Below are positions 53,182 to 63,052 of a DNA stretch of 64,000 bases, piece by piece. Numbering within the stretch: the first letter of the stretch is position 1; every line of letters begins with the position of its first letter. Position numbers and translations under genes: made by a program. This stretch comes from Teredinibacter franksiae (GTDB lineage Bacteria; Pseudomonadota; Gammaproteobacteria; Pseudomonadales; Cellvibrionaceae). The notes beneath the pieces were generated by a model. It was not told the origin of the DNA. It made no database searches and saw nothing but the letters and a program-made list of their open reading frames with translations. The DNA is taken from assembly GCF_014218805.1 (NCBI RefSeq), contig NZ_JACJUV010000008.1, forward strand, positions 372,001 through 436,000, written 5' to 3'.

Positions 53182-53916
53182 CTAGCCTCTAGGGTTTTTA
53201 CCCACTTCCAAAAGCTCCAATTCGAATACAAGCACGGAATTAGGTGGGATTTTTGAACGATTTTGACTTCCATAACCCAGCGCCGGCGGCACAAAAATCT
53301 CGAATTTATCGCCCTCCTTCATTAATTGCAGCCCTTCAGTCCAACCTCTTACAACGCGATTCACATAGTATTGCTTTGGTTGATTAGAGCCAGACGTTGT
53401 ATCAAACACTGTACCGTCAACCAAACGCCCCGTATAACGAACCAACACCGAATCTTTTGGCCCAGGACTCACACCGTTCCCCGGCTGCACCAAACGGTAT
53501 TGCAACCCACTATTAGTCACAACGACACCTTCTTTACTTTTGTTTTTCTCTAGAAAATCATTTGCAACAATAAGGTTGTCTGCGCGCAGGCGGTCAATAC
53601 GCTCTTCGCCCATTTTTACTAATTGCTTCTGAAATGTCAGGTATACCTCACGCATTTCCTCTTCAGGGAACTGCAGCGAATCGCTTAGAGCATCCTCAAT
53701 ACCTTGCAGATACATTTCCATATCAAAATCGATACCAGGGCCCACCACGCTCTCGGAGAGCAACTTAGCTTTCTGCCCAATATTGATACCAGCACTGTAT
53801 GCTTGCTTTTGGGCTTGAGTTGCAGGCTTCTTTCGTGAGTCCTGCTCTACGATTTCACCGTTACATGCACTGAGAGTAAAAAGAATAGATACTAACACTA
53901 CAATTTGAATACGCAT
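53182..53916 (-). CDS. FKBP-type peptidyl-prolyl isomerase, lipoprotein (FkpA/Mip-like)
   Basis: Predicted periplasmic, membrane-anchored proline isomerase and chaperone of 244 residues. I choose the ATG at 53916 because GGAG lies six bases upstream; the frame opens four codons earlier. The lipobox is LSAC. An N-terminal helical dimerisation domain (QKQAYSAGINIGQKAKLL, EEEMREVYLTFQKQLV) precedes the FKBP catalytic domain at about 135-240: YRLVQPGNGVSPGPKDSVLV, YTGRLVDGTVFDTT, VVRGWTEGLQLMKEGDKFEI, PPALGYGSQNRSKIPPNSVL. The layout and length match FkpA and Mip. Confidence 0.93.
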   Translation of the reverse strand: MRIQIVVLVSILFTLSACNGEIVEQDSRKKPATQAQKQAYSAGINIGQKAKLLSESVVGPGIDFDMEMYLQGIEDALSDSLQFPEEEMREVYLTFQKQLVKMGEERIDRLRADNLIVANDFLEKNKSKEGVVVTNSGLQYRLVQPGNGVSPGPKDSVLVRYTGRLVDGTVFDTTSGSNQPKQYYVNRVVRGWTEGLQLMKEGDKFEIFVPPALGYGSQNRSKIPPNSVLVFELELLEVGKNPRG

Positions 53917-54178
53917 CGAAATCTCCATCTGTACTTATTTTTATAAAGGACACCCCTAAGAATTACTTTTAGGCTTGCGCATTAACCGAACCCAAAGCCG
54001 GGGCCTAAAGCAATTAATAGAACTCCCCTAGAGAGGATTCACACAAATTTTACCGAAACAAGCCTAGGATTCAACCCGATAAAAATGAAATAGTCTGTTT
54101 TTAGTCAGACGTCACAGAGAAACGGACAAAGAAAAAACAGCAATGTCTTAGTAGAAATCAGGCAACACAACGTATTGA

Positions 54179-55075
54179 TTAGTCGTTAAAACCGACATCC
54201 AAGAGGTATGGCTTATCGCGCTCGTAGATGCCCGGAGGCAAATTTGTATTTTCCAGAAAAAATACTTTTCTGTTAGCACTACTTATCAACCGAATAGCTT
54301 CTGTATACGATTTCTGAAAAGTTTTATCCAGCTCACCAGACGCGTTCAACTTTTTTAAACCGACCTCCAGGCGTTCGGCAATTTTCGGGTGGGCTTTATT
54401 AACATTGATATAGGAAGGTAAATAAGTAAATAGGGCAAACCATTCAACAACCGTCAGGTCGGGATTAGACGACGCAAACTTTGCTTTTTCCCATATAACT
54501 TCGTGTGTACCTCTCATAAAAAGATCAAAACGATTCGCCGTGAGCATATTAGGAAAAGCATGATACGTGTCTGAATACACAACATGAAAGCCATTATCCT
54601 CCAGAATTTTTGCCGTGGACCACCCTCGCCCTTGACCAAAGCGAAAGATTTTAAGTTGCTCCAGCGAAGTGATATTTTTTAAAATTGGCAGGTTATACTT
54701 ACGCGCAAAAAACATGCGGTAACTGGATAAACCTTTGTTTACCGGAAAGGGAACAATCAGTGTTTTTCCTTCCCAAGCCGCCTTATAGGGCGAAACGGCG
54801 ACCGTTAAATTTTCGCCTTTCGTCAACTCAACCAACATACGCTGGCTAACCATAGCATGCTGATACACTTCGACCTCATAGGGCCCATAGGCCTCGGAAG
54901 TGACGTCGAGAGAAGCTTTCAATATATCGTAGTAATAATTATCACTAATATCGCGATAATCGGTTATTGGCTGAAATTTCACCACATCCATGGCTATCGC
55001 TGTGGAACAGGCAATCGAAAGGGTTAGCGCTAACAATACGCGAGCAATCTGCGGGACATATCTAATCAATAGCAC
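54179..55075 (-). CDS. Orphan periplasmic substrate-binding-like protein (copy 2)
   Basis: A second binding-protein-like gene. I take a GTG at 55075, preceded by GGGGA, giving 298 residues and a standard signal peptide (IARVLLALTLSIACSTAIA). The frame opens at a GTG 12 codons upstream without a ribosome-binding site. Shared features with the 46-kb protein are an early Tyr-rich DISDNYYYDILKASL, then VNKGLSSYRMFFARK, LEQLKIFRFGQGRGWSTAKIL, NMLTANRFDLFMRG, INVNKAHPKIAERLEVGLKKL and SGELDKTF. No transport genes adjoin it. The ligand and role are unknown, and the start is uncertain. Confidence 0.75.
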   Translation of the reverse strand: MLLIRYVPQIARVLLALTLSIACSTAIAMDVVKFQPITDYRDISDNYYYDILKASLDVTSEAYGPYEVEVYQHAMVSQRMLVELTKGENLTVAVSPYKAAWEGKTLIVPFPVNKGLSSYRMFFARKYNLPILKNITSLEQLKIFRFGQGRGWSTAKILEDNGFHVVYSDTYHAFPNMLTANRFDLFMRGTHEVIWEKAKFASSNPDLTVVEWFALFTYLPSYINVNKAHPKIAERLEVGLKKLNASGELDKTFQKSYTEAIRLISSANRKVFFLENTNLPPGIYERDKPYLLDVGFND

Positions 55076-55335
55076 GAATTCCCCACGTACCCATATATAC
55101 CTATAAAGCACTTCATTACAGGAATGCGAACGTTGTTGCTTGTAACCCAGTAACGACCGAGAAAATAATGCACGAGCTTCCGACTCTTATAAAACCCTCA
55201 CTCTTCCAATTAGAAGGGTGAGGCAAGGACATTAGAATCAAATCATTATACAAATAAGCATGCTCTCAGTACCAGTAATTCCGCTGGGTGTCGGAGCTCA
55301 CTGAAACAGCATTTACAGAATACTGCTGACAACAC

Positions 55336-56256
55336 TTAATTCAGCATATCCTTATAAAGTGTTCGGGTCATTTTTTCCGTATTGATAAAACCCCAGCTCC
55401 AGTCTTTGTCAAATTTCTGCAATGGGTTGGCAGCAACCACCTCGTCTTCAGTCAGGCCTTTTTTCTGCAGTTTCGCTACCGCTTTTTTTGCTTTTTTCAA
55501 CATAGAGTAAGAGGATTTTAGTGCTTCTTTATCTGAAACAGGCCCGTGCCCAGGAATGATTACAGTCTCTTTGTTAGCCAACTTGTAAAGCGCTTGCTGG
55601 GCGGCAATATACCCATCCACACTGCCACCGTTGTCTAGATCGATAAAGGGGTAAAGCCCACTGAAAAGCACGTCACCCGTATGTATGACGTTCGCATCCT
55701 CAAAGTGAACGACCGAATCACCATCGGTATGGGCTTTTTCTAGATGAAGCACCTGAATATGGCCTCCATTCAGATGAAAACTGATGGCATGCTCAAAGCT
55801 AATCACCGGCAGCGCACTAGAAGGTAATAGTGCTTTATTGCCTTCCTTATCCTTCACCTCCATCACTTTAAGCCTATCGCGCACATTCGCGTGGGCAACA
55901 ATATGGGCCCCTTCTTCGCCAAAGTACGTATTATTACCGGTATGGTCTTGATGCAGATGGGTATTAATTAAAAAATCCAGTGGCTGATCAGTAACCGCCT
56001 TAACCGCTACATTAAGCTTATCCAGCATTGACGGAATCGCATCATCCACCAGAACTGTACCATCGGCTCCCGTAGATACCACCACATTGCCTCCAGCAAA
56101 CCCCCCTACGCCCTCAATCATATAGAGCCCATTGACAATCTTAGTGGTTTTAAATGTAATTTCTTCCTCAGCGAACGCGTTTTGACCTATGAGCAAAGCA
56201 CAAAATATGTTCAGAATAAAAAGGGGTACAAATCGAGTAATTTTTATGTCGGGCAT
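55336..56256 (-). CDS. Exported metallo-beta-lactamase-fold hydrolase
   Basis: A 306-residue protein with a Sec signal (FVPLFILNIFCALLIGQNAFA). The zinc-binding HxHxDH motif is intact in NTHLHQDHTGN, the third His lies in EKAHTDGDSVVHF, the bridging Asp in VIHTGDVLF, and the last His in IIPGHGPVSD. It resembles the group of exported MBL hydrolases that include lactonases, arylsulfatase-like and quinoprotein-relay accessory proteins. The C-terminal KKAKKAVAKLQKKGLTEDEV helix and the DWSWGFINTEKMTRTLY ending are typical of that group. The substrate is unknown. It is not linked to the polysaccharide genes. Confidence 0.85.
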   Translation of the reverse strand: MPDIKITRFVPLFILNIFCALLIGQNAFAEEEITFKTTKIVNGLYMIEGVGGFAGGNVVVSTGADGTVLVDDAIPSMLDKLNVAVKAVTDQPLDFLINTHLHQDHTGNNTYFGEEGAHIVAHANVRDRLKVMEVKDKEGNKALLPSSALPVISFEHAISFHLNGGHIQVLHLEKAHTDGDSVVHFEDANVIHTGDVLFSGLYPFIDLDNGGSVDGYIAAQQALYKLANKETVIIPGHGPVSDKEALKSSYSMLKKAKKAVAKLQKKGLTEDEVVAANPLQKFDKDWSWGFINTEKMTRTLYKDMLN

Positions 56257-57184
56257 CGCGTTCTCCGTAGTGGCGCTGTAGTACAGGTTAAAAAGTATCT
56301 GTGAATTGTAGGAGTCTAGGCGTAACTAGCACCAAAACTTATATTTATCTAACATTCTGGATAAAACCTTATGCTCATTTTACAGGCTAGAACAACCCTA
56401 GAGTACATGGTTGAATACTCAACAACCAACGATTACCTGAGCAAACCTGGATCCCCGACCTCGCGATCAGCAGAAACTAGGCTGCAAGTGACAATTGGGC
56501 TATCGCAGCTCGAATAGGCAACCGTAATTGACCTACTACCAAAATGATTTAGCCTTTTCTAACATTTCCATAGTGGCTAACCATATCTAGCACCACAAGC
56601 GAGCAGCTCTAGATTATGTCCATAATGGCGGCCAAAAAACGAATCTCAAGCCCCAAGAGTCATAATCCCCCCGCCCTTGGCGTCAGATACCTCCCGCCCC
56701 TGACATCAAAATCGTCAACTGTACCGCAAAGCTGCCTAAGTAAAGCGGCTTATGGAAGTCCCCCTGTAGCACTCGCAATAAATTTAATTGGTGTAGAAAC
56801 ATTTTTTTACGATTCCCTACACAACATTCACCTAAAAACCTCTATATTATCTTTGCAAGGCCGTTACGGAGAGGAGTCGCGTATTAGAAAATAAATTTTT
56901 CTTTCCTCTACTGTGTCGTTAAATCGGTGTCGTTAAATTTAAAAAAGCATTATAGCGACAGAGGCTATTCAAATAGCCTCAATTGTAATATCGGATTGGC
57001 TTTGCGCAAAAAAACAGGATGTTTTTTACATACATGGAGACGTAACACTATGCATTACCAGCAATAACTCACCGCCAGTAAAACCCAATATTAACAGCAT
57101 CTCATCAACTACCCGCAGCTACTTTACGCATAGGCGGGGGATCAATTGCATTCAAAATTTGAATAAATCAGATAAAGGAATTAT
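56257..57184. other. Spacer before the trypsin-LRR gene
   Basis: No supported gene over about 930 bp. A 92-codon frame at 56616-56894 (plus) has no ribosome-binding site or recognisable motif. A ribosome-binding site AAAGGAA precedes the protease start. Confidence 0.45.
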
Positions 57185-59896
57185 ATGAACATATTCAATA
57201 AAATATTTTATGCTGTACTATTTTTGACGCTAGCATCTTCAGCGTCTTCTGCCACTAACGCAAAAATAAATACAGCGACCAAGCTTAAGGTACTGGAATA
57301 CAAACAACACCATTACAGCCAGTCTTCACTTAAAGCCAGCAGCTCCTCCCGTACCTACGATACGGATACCTTGGCACTGTTGCCCACCCCCTTTATTGTT
57401 GGAGGTAGCAATACCACTGAAGGTGACTGGCCCTCCATTGTCGGCCTTATTCAGGCCGGTAACGAACCTCTGTATGGGCTATTTTGCGGCGGTAGTTTGA
57501 TTCGCCCAAACATCGTTTTAACCGCATCCCATTGCGTAGACGGGGCGAGCAACTCCGACATAAACATCTACGTTGGCTCTCAATCATTATCTTATCCGGG
57601 CGACAACGGAGAAATTATTGGGGTAACCCAAATCGTAATGCATGAAGGCTACAACCGGAACACACTGGAAAATGACATCGCACTTATTTTTCTCGAATCG
57701 CCCTCATCCCAACCCGTAATACCCACCCTTAGCGCCGCGCAAATGGAAACCCTTTTCCCTGGAGACGCGATGTCTGTCGCCGGCTGGGGCAATACCAACC
57801 CATCGAACCCGATTTTCCCCGACCATCTACAGGAAGTCGATGTTAATTACATAGACTCAGATACCTGTCAAGCGGCCTATGAATCCATGATGGGACCCAA
57901 TGCCATTTTGGATACCATGATTTGTGCTGGCACACCCGAGGGTGGTAAAGATTCCTGTCATGGCGATAGCGGCGGCCCGCTAATCGTGAACCTAGACGGT
58001 ACCGACGTCCAAGCTGGGATTGTCAGCTGGGGGAACCCTACCTGCGCACAAACGGGCTACTACGGCGTCTATTCAAAGGTATCTCACTTCGAAGCTTGGA
58101 TTTCTCACAATATAAACCGTTTACTGAGTGACTTCCCCGTATACGATGCAAATCTCCAAACCTGTATCAATATGCACGCAGCGGACAATAACTGGACGAG
58201 CGTAGACGACGTAACCTTCCTGAACTGTAACGACTTAGGCATTAACTTCCTCGATGGGCTAGCGGCTTACACCAAACTGGTCGACCTCAGCGTTGCGGGC
58301 AATCCTCTGTTCAATTTGGCACCCTTGAATACAGTTTCATCCCTGCAGACCATTGACTTGTCTTACACCCAGGTGTCGGATCTTGCACCGCTACTTCACT
58401 CCACCGGCTTAACGTCCATCAGTATCTTTGGAGTCAACGGCATTACCTGCCTTAACCCCGATACGGGCCCCTATACCTATGAGCAAATGGGCGCAGCTTG
58501 TTTTAACTTACTTGTTAACATTCAGGTTGACGACCCGAACCTGCAGGCGTGTATTATCGAATATGCTGCCGCGCAAAATATTATTGAAACACACAACCTC
58601 TATATTCTGCAGTGTGATTCCTATGGTATTTCATCACTAAACGGCATTGAACAATTAACATCACTACAGGTTTTCACAGCGGCTTCCAACAACATCGCCG
58701 ATGCATCCCCGCTAGCGCAGCTACTCTCATTAGATTTTCTTGTGCTCGATGAAAACTACAACCTCAACGTAAATACGCTTTCCAACCTTTATAACCTTAC
58801 CGGTATAGCGCTCGCATTTGATGCGCTAACCCAGATAGATTTTCTCGCTAACCTGTACGCATTGGAATTTGTATTCCTTGGATTCAATCACATTCAAAAC
58901 ATCGATCCAATTGCGAATTTGCCTAACTTGACCAATCTATATTTGGTAAATAATCAGATTACCGACATCTCAGCGCTTTCTGACTTAACTAACATTTACC
59001 AATTGGATTTAAGCAGCAATGCGATTACTGACATAGCGGCGTTAAGCAATATGCAGGCACTCAATTATGTTTACTTAGATAACAATACCATCAACGACAT
59101 CAGTTCATTGGAAAACAGCATCTTTCTATACGAACTGAACCTTTCTTACAACAACATTGCCAACATTAGCCCGCTATCACAATTACAACAACTTGAGTAT
59201 ATCTGGCTATACGGTAATTACGGTATCTCCTGTGTTGACGTAGACGCTAGCCCCTTTTCCTGGGCGTCACTACCAGAGAGCTGTTTTATTGCACCGGATA
59301 TGGACAGCGACAACGATGGTATAAACGATAGCGAAGACAACTGCCCCAACAAAGCCAATAGCAACCAGAAAGATACCGACGGTGACGGTTTGGGTAATCG
59401 CTGCGATAGCGACGATGATAACGATGGATTTACCGATGCTGAAGAAAATCGAGTTGGCTCAAATCCGAAAAACCCAAACTCCACCCCGATCAGTATTCTT
59501 ACAGATGCCGATAGCGATGGTATCCTCAACGATGTCGATAATTGTCCTAACAGGAAAAACCCCAACCAGAAGGATTTTGACCTAGACGGAATGGGTAATG
59601 CCTGTGACCCGGACGATGACAACGACGGTTTCAGCGATGCCAAGGAAAACAATGTAGGTTCCAACCCCCGCAACCCTCTGTCCACACCAGAAACCATTGC
59701 TTGGGATGCCGACGGAGACGGCATTGATGATGCGTGGGATAACTGTGTAGGTAAATCCAACCCCAATCAGAAGGATACCGATCAGGACGGAATGGGTAAT
59801 GCCTGCGACCCCGATGACGATAACGACGGCTTCACCGATGCTGAAGAAAAAGCGGCGGGAACTAACCCTCGCAACCCAAATTCTTACCCAGTTTAA
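57185..59896 (+). CDS. Secreted trypsin-like protease fused to leucine-rich repeats and TSP3 repeats
   Basis: A 903-residue exported protein. After a signal peptide (about 1-23) and a pro-segment, an S1 domain starts at IVGGS (71). The triad is His116 (LTASHC), Asp164 (ENDIAL) and Ser262 (GDSGGP), and Asp256 in the position that confers trypsin-like Arg/Lys preference. Residues about 315-690 are leucine-rich repeats of the internalin/SDS22 type (LTNLYLVNNQITDISALSDL, IYQLDLSSNAITDIAALSNM), arranged as two blocks that each begin with an NLQxCI-type cap. Residues about 700-900 are thrombospondin type-3-like calcium repeats (DSDNDGINDSEDNCPNKAN and two more), each ending in a variant of GSNPxNPxS. 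AAAGGAA precedes the ATG. It probably acts outside the cell on protein targets recognised by the LRR part. The combination is unusual. Confidence 0.93.
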   Translation: MNIFNKIFYAVLFLTLASSASSATNAKINTATKLKVLEYKQHHYSQSSLKASSSSRTYDTDTLALLPTPFIVGGSNTTEGDWPSIVGLIQAGNEPLYGLFCGGSLIRPNIVLTASHCVDGASNSDINIYVGSQSLSYPGDNGEIIGVTQIVMHEGYNRNTLENDIALIFLESPSSQPVIPTLSAAQMETLFPGDAMSVAGWGNTNPSNPIFPDHLQEVDVNYIDSDTCQAAYESMMGPNAILDTMICAGTPEGGKDSCHGDSGGPLIVNLDGTDVQAGIVSWGNPTCAQTGYYGVYSKVSHFEAWISHNINRLLSDFPVYDANLQTCINMHAADNNWTSVDDVTFLNCNDLGINFLDGLAAYTKLVDLSVAGNPLFNLAPLNTVSSLQTIDLSYTQVSDLAPLLHSTGLTSISIFGVNGITCLNPDTGPYTYEQMGAACFNLLVNIQVDDPNLQACIIEYAAAQNIIETHNLYILQCDSYGISSLNGIEQLTSLQVFTAASNNIADASPLAQLLSLDFLVLDENYNLNVNTLSNLYNLTGIALAFDALTQIDFLANLYALEFVFLGFNHIQNIDPIANLPNLTNLYLVNNQITDISALSDLTNIYQLDLSSNAITDIAALSNMQALNYVYLDNNTINDISSLENSIFLYELNLSYNNIANISPLSQLQQLEYIWLYGNYGISCVDVDASPFSWASLPESCFIAPDMDSDNDGINDSEDNCPNKANSNQKDTDGDGLGNRCDSDDDNDGFTDAEENRVGSNPKNPNSTPISILTDADSDGILNDVDNCPNRKNPNQKDFDLDGMGNACDPDDDNDGFSDAKENNVGSNPRNPLSTPETIAWDADGDGIDDAWDNCVGKSNPNQKDTDQDGMGNACDPDDDNDGFTDAEEKAAGTNPRNPNSYPV

Positions 59897-59907
59897 TAGC
59901 TAACCAT

Positions 59908-59939
59908 AAAAAAGCCCCGAATAAATCGGGGCTTTTTTT
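59908..59939. terminator. Bidirectional terminator between converging protease and hydrolase genes
   Basis: AAAAAAGCCCCGA / TCGGGGCTTTTTTT with a 5-nt loop. It serves the plus-strand protease gene, and on the other strand the minus-strand serine hydrolase gene. Confidence 0.93.
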
Positions 59940-59958
59940 GTAGGTTGTTAAAAACGCT

Positions 59959-61278
59959 TTATTCACGCGTTAAGCGAAACTCTCCGCCACCCTGCTTCAA
60001 TATCAAGACGCTATTCTCTGGTTCAAATGCTATTTTAAGCGCTGCCTGATCAAAGCGAAACATATGCTCCGCATAAGCTTCCAACGGAAAAGCCGACTGA
60101 CCAGTTGCCTGCCCTACCAACACACCATCTTCAATGCGGATTACAATTTGCAACGGAAATGTTGGTGAACTATAAGTACCCACATACGACTGAAGTTTTT
60201 CTGTAGGAACAACAATAGCAGCCGAAAAAATGGGCATCTCATAGGCTTTGCCAAAATACAAATTGAGTGTACCAATCAATATGTCATTGACACCCATTGA
60301 GGTGCCGTTAGAGATATAGCTAACCGTGACATTATTGTCTTCAAAATGGCCCGCATTCGATTGAAAACCATCAATAATGCCGTTATGACCCAGCACCTTT
60401 TGCTCATAATAGGGGAACTCAATCAGCCCCATACCCAAACCATCCACTAGGGTTTTCATATGTATCAATGATTGCTTGGATACCAGCTTTCCATTAAACA
60501 GCGCACTAAAAAAGTGATTCAAATCTGTGGGCGTCGACACAATACCACCCGCGCCCAAGGGAATACTCATGTCAGATTCCGGCGTTTTCTGCCAATCGCC
60601 TTTTTTAAAATAAGAGTAAGCGGCATTCTTCTCCTCAGTAATTTTTCCTCCGTAGTAAGTGTCACGTAATTTTAACGGCTTAACAATACGCTGCTGCAAC
60701 AATTCAGCATAAGCCTCCCCCGACACTTTTTCTAAAATCATTGATAGCAGAACATAATTGGTATTAGAGTACTCAGTTTTTTCTCCAGGTTGAAAGATTG
60801 TTTCCAGTTTTGACAAGCGAGAAAGAAGTTCTGCCCGAGATTGAGGCGTAAACATCCAGGAGCCAAAGTCCGGCAGGCTAGTGAAGTTAAACAACCCTGA
60901 TCGGTGACGCAATAAATGCTCTACTGAAATACGAGAGGCATTGGGTATGGAGGGAAAATACACCGAAATTTTTGTGGAATAACTTAATTTACCTGCTTCC
61001 ACCATTTGTAGCAGCATTACCGCAGTAAACGTTTTCGAAATAGAGCCAATACGATAACGGGTATTGTTTTTGGCGCGTATCTTTTTTTCAATATCAGCAT
61101 AGCCAATACTGCGCTGATAAACCTCTTTACCGTCTTTGAATATGGAAACGCTGCCCATACCAGCATTGTTTTTTTCGATCAAAGAATACAGCTCATCGAG
61201 TTTTTTAGTGTCAAACTCCGCCGCAAACAATGAGCCCGAGAGTAATACCGTGGTGACAGCCGTTATAACTCGCTTCAT
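59959..61278 (-). CDS. Exported serine hydrolase of the beta-lactamase/class C fold
   Basis: A 439-residue protein from the ATG at 61278 (preceded by GGACGGGA; an ATG eight codons upstream is less likely). Sec signal MKRVITAVTTVLLSGSLFAA. Family motifs are SISK as the SxxK motif in YRIGSISKTFTAVMLLQM (catalytic Ser and Lys), YSNTNY as the YxN motif, and HNG in VLGHNGIIDGF at the third site. It ends in a small beta domain (YVGTYSSPTFPLQIVIRIED). Such proteins include D-aminopeptidases, esterases and carboxypeptidases, and the substrate cannot be told from sequence. It converges with the protease gene and shares its terminator. Confidence 0.88.
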   Translation of the reverse strand: MKRVITAVTTVLLSGSLFAAEFDTKKLDELYSLIEKNNAGMGSVSIFKDGKEVYQRSIGYADIEKKIRAKNNTRYRIGSISKTFTAVMLLQMVEAGKLSYSTKISVYFPSIPNASRISVEHLLRHRSGLFNFTSLPDFGSWMFTPQSRAELLSRLSKLETIFQPGEKTEYSNTNYVLLSMILEKVSGEAYAELLQQRIVKPLKLRDTYYGGKITEEKNAAYSYFKKGDWQKTPESDMSIPLGAGGIVSTPTDLNHFFSALFNGKLVSKQSLIHMKTLVDGLGMGLIEFPYYEQKVLGHNGIIDGFQSNAGHFEDNNVTVSYISNGTSMGVNDILIGTLNLYFGKAYEMPIFSAAIVVPTEKLQSYVGTYSSPTFPLQIVIRIEDGVLVGQATGQSAFPLEAYAEHMFRFDQAALKIAFEPENSVLILKQGGGEFRLTRE

Positions 61279-61351
61279 ATTCCCGTCCTTCGGATTGTGC
61301 ATTTAAGCGGAGTTTACATCCTAAACTGTGACCACTCCGTTACCATATAAA

Positions 61352-61371
61352 CGGGGCAACATAGAGCCCCG
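61352..61371 (-). terminator. Hairpin after the GH43 gene
   Basis: CGGGGC / GCCCCG with an 8-nt loop, flanked by TATA on both sides, about 22 bp past the stop. No T-run, so it is a weak candidate. Confidence 0.45.
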
Positions 61372-61392
61372 CTATATTAAAAGCTTAACGCA

Positions 61393-62811
61393 TTAGTAGC
61401 GTGGCCAACCGCTTGAATCCCAATTTAACGTGCTAATTAGCATTTTGGGCGTACCGTTATCGGTTGCGTCATAAGCATGGCGCACGATCAAATCGGTATT
61501 CAGAATATCCTGCCCGCCCGGGCCAACCCAAACACTGTTGCCACCATCAAGTAAGCTTCCACCACTGTTCATCATATCAGTACCGTTTTTATCCAAATAG
61601 GGCCCGCGAATATCGGTAGCACGACCATAGCGAATTTGGTAAGTGCTACCGACACCGGCACAACAAACACCAACAGAGACAAACAGGTAATAGTAACCCT
61701 GACGATAAATGACTGTTGGTGCTTCTATACCACCCGAACGACTAGCAATGGGATAGAGGGAACCATAGGGTTTCATCGTCATAGGGTTTACGCGCATCAA
61801 CTTGATGCCGCTGTTCCACGAGCCAAACGTCAACCAAGGGGCGCCGTCTTTATCAACAATAAGGTCTGGATCAATCGCGTTGAAGTCGTTGCTATTGGTG
61901 GTGTTAATAACTAGACCATCATCACGCCAATCGCCGGCGGCAATACTACTGGCGGACGTTAAACCAATGGCCGAAACACGCGAACCAAAAGTAGAAACCG
62001 AATAATACATCCACGCCCGGCCGTTATAATGTTTTAAGTCGGGTGCCCAAACATCGATACCTTCCTGGCCCGGTACATAGCTGCCCCACCAACTTAAACC
62101 ACTGTTGAAAATGGGAGCAGCACCATTCCAGTCGACGCCATTACTGGAGTACTTACCATAAATTCCAGGACCCGTCTGAAATAGCCACCAGGTACCATTT
62201 TCGTATGCAATAGCAGGGTCGTGAGTGACAATGTCACCGGCCAGAGACCAGTGGTTCGCTGCACCATTAGTCGTTGATGGGTCCCAGGGCGCCCCTTCAA
62301 TACTGCCCACTTTGGTCATTTGCCAGAGCTGGGCATCGGCACCCCAATACCCCCACTGGGCTATATTGGCACCATCGGCAGTATCAAAATTAAAGAGATC
62401 CAATGCTTTTCCGCTGTTGCGGTTGCCTAGGCTAAAATAACCGTTTCCTCTATCTGTAACCTGCCACTGCTGAGCCGCTCCACCCCAGTATTCCCACTGC
62501 GTTATGCTGTCGCCGTCGGCGGTGCCAGAGCTATACACCTCCATGGCCTTACCACTATTAAGGTTGATCAGAGAATGGTAACCATTATCGGTACCCGTCA
62601 CCAACCAGCGCTGGGTATCGTGTCCATTGGCAGGCCACTGATTAATGTTGGCACCGTTATCTTGGGATGCTCCTCCCACTTCAATTAATTTGCCACTGTG
62701 CTTAGACTTGATTTCATACACGCCGCTATCAATTTGTGCCAACGCCTGGCCAGTCATCAACAGGCAGGTGGCCAATAGTGCTGTAAGCATTACTTTGGGG
62801 CTTCGGATCAT
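61393..62811 (-). CDS. Secreted GH43 arabinanase with ricin-type (CBM13-like) domain
   Basis: Predicted extracellular endo-alpha-1,5-L-arabinanase of 472 residues. The ATG at 62811 follows AGGAG by six bases. After the signal (LTALLATCLLMTGQALAQ) comes a ricin-type beta-trefoil (about 28-170) with three QxW-type repeats (INQWPANGHDTQRW, ITQWEYWGGAAQQW, IAQWGYWGADAQLW). The GH43 propeller (about 185-472) shows HDPAIAYENGTWWLFQTG, DVWAPDLKHY, AIDPDLIVDKDGAPWLTFG and GGIEAPTVIY, which carry the expected catalytic Asp, Asp and Glu. It matches the arabinanase subgroup (AIDPDL...LTFGSW). Arabinan is an RG-I side chain, so it extends the pectin theme although it lies 15 kb from the main locus. Confidence 0.92.
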   Translation of the reverse strand: MIRSPKVMLTALLATCLLMTGQALAQIDSGVYEIKSKHSGKLIEVGGASQDNGANINQWPANGHDTQRWLVTGTDNGYHSLINLNSGKAMEVYSSGTADGDSITQWEYWGGAAQQWQVTDRGNGYFSLGNRNSGKALDLFNFDTADGANIAQWGYWGADAQLWQMTKVGSIEGAPWDPSTTNGAANHWSLAGDIVTHDPAIAYENGTWWLFQTGPGIYGKYSSNGVDWNGAAPIFNSGLSWWGSYVPGQEGIDVWAPDLKHYNGRAWMYYSVSTFGSRVSAIGLTSASSIAAGDWRDDGLVINTTNSNDFNAIDPDLIVDKDGAPWLTFGSWNSGIKLMRVNPMTMKPYGSLYPIASRSGGIEAPTVIYRQGYYYLFVSVGVCCAGVGSTYQIRYGRATDIRGPYLDKNGTDMMNSGGSLLDGGNSVWVGPGGQDILNTDLIVRHAYDATDNGTPKMLISTLNWDSSGWPRY

Positions 62812-63052
62812 CAATTTCTCCTGGTTTTGTTGGCAGTCTGGCTTTGATTTTTATGGGGTGCCTTCTGGGACACCTATAGCCAGCGCCGGTATAGCAAAGA
62901 GCGATTTAATAACTCAAACGCCCCGATTATTGTTATTACGCATAGTTTGACGACAAGGCGCTGTTCGAGCGCCTTTCGTCAAATTGATTTATATTATTAT
63001 ATTTCTATTGAGTCAAGCGGCTGCTGGTACAAAAAGGACTCGGGAGAGTAGG

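Noticed and set aside
56616..56894. Plus-strand 92-codon frame before the protease gene
   Set aside because: No ribosome-binding site, signal or motif; too little support.
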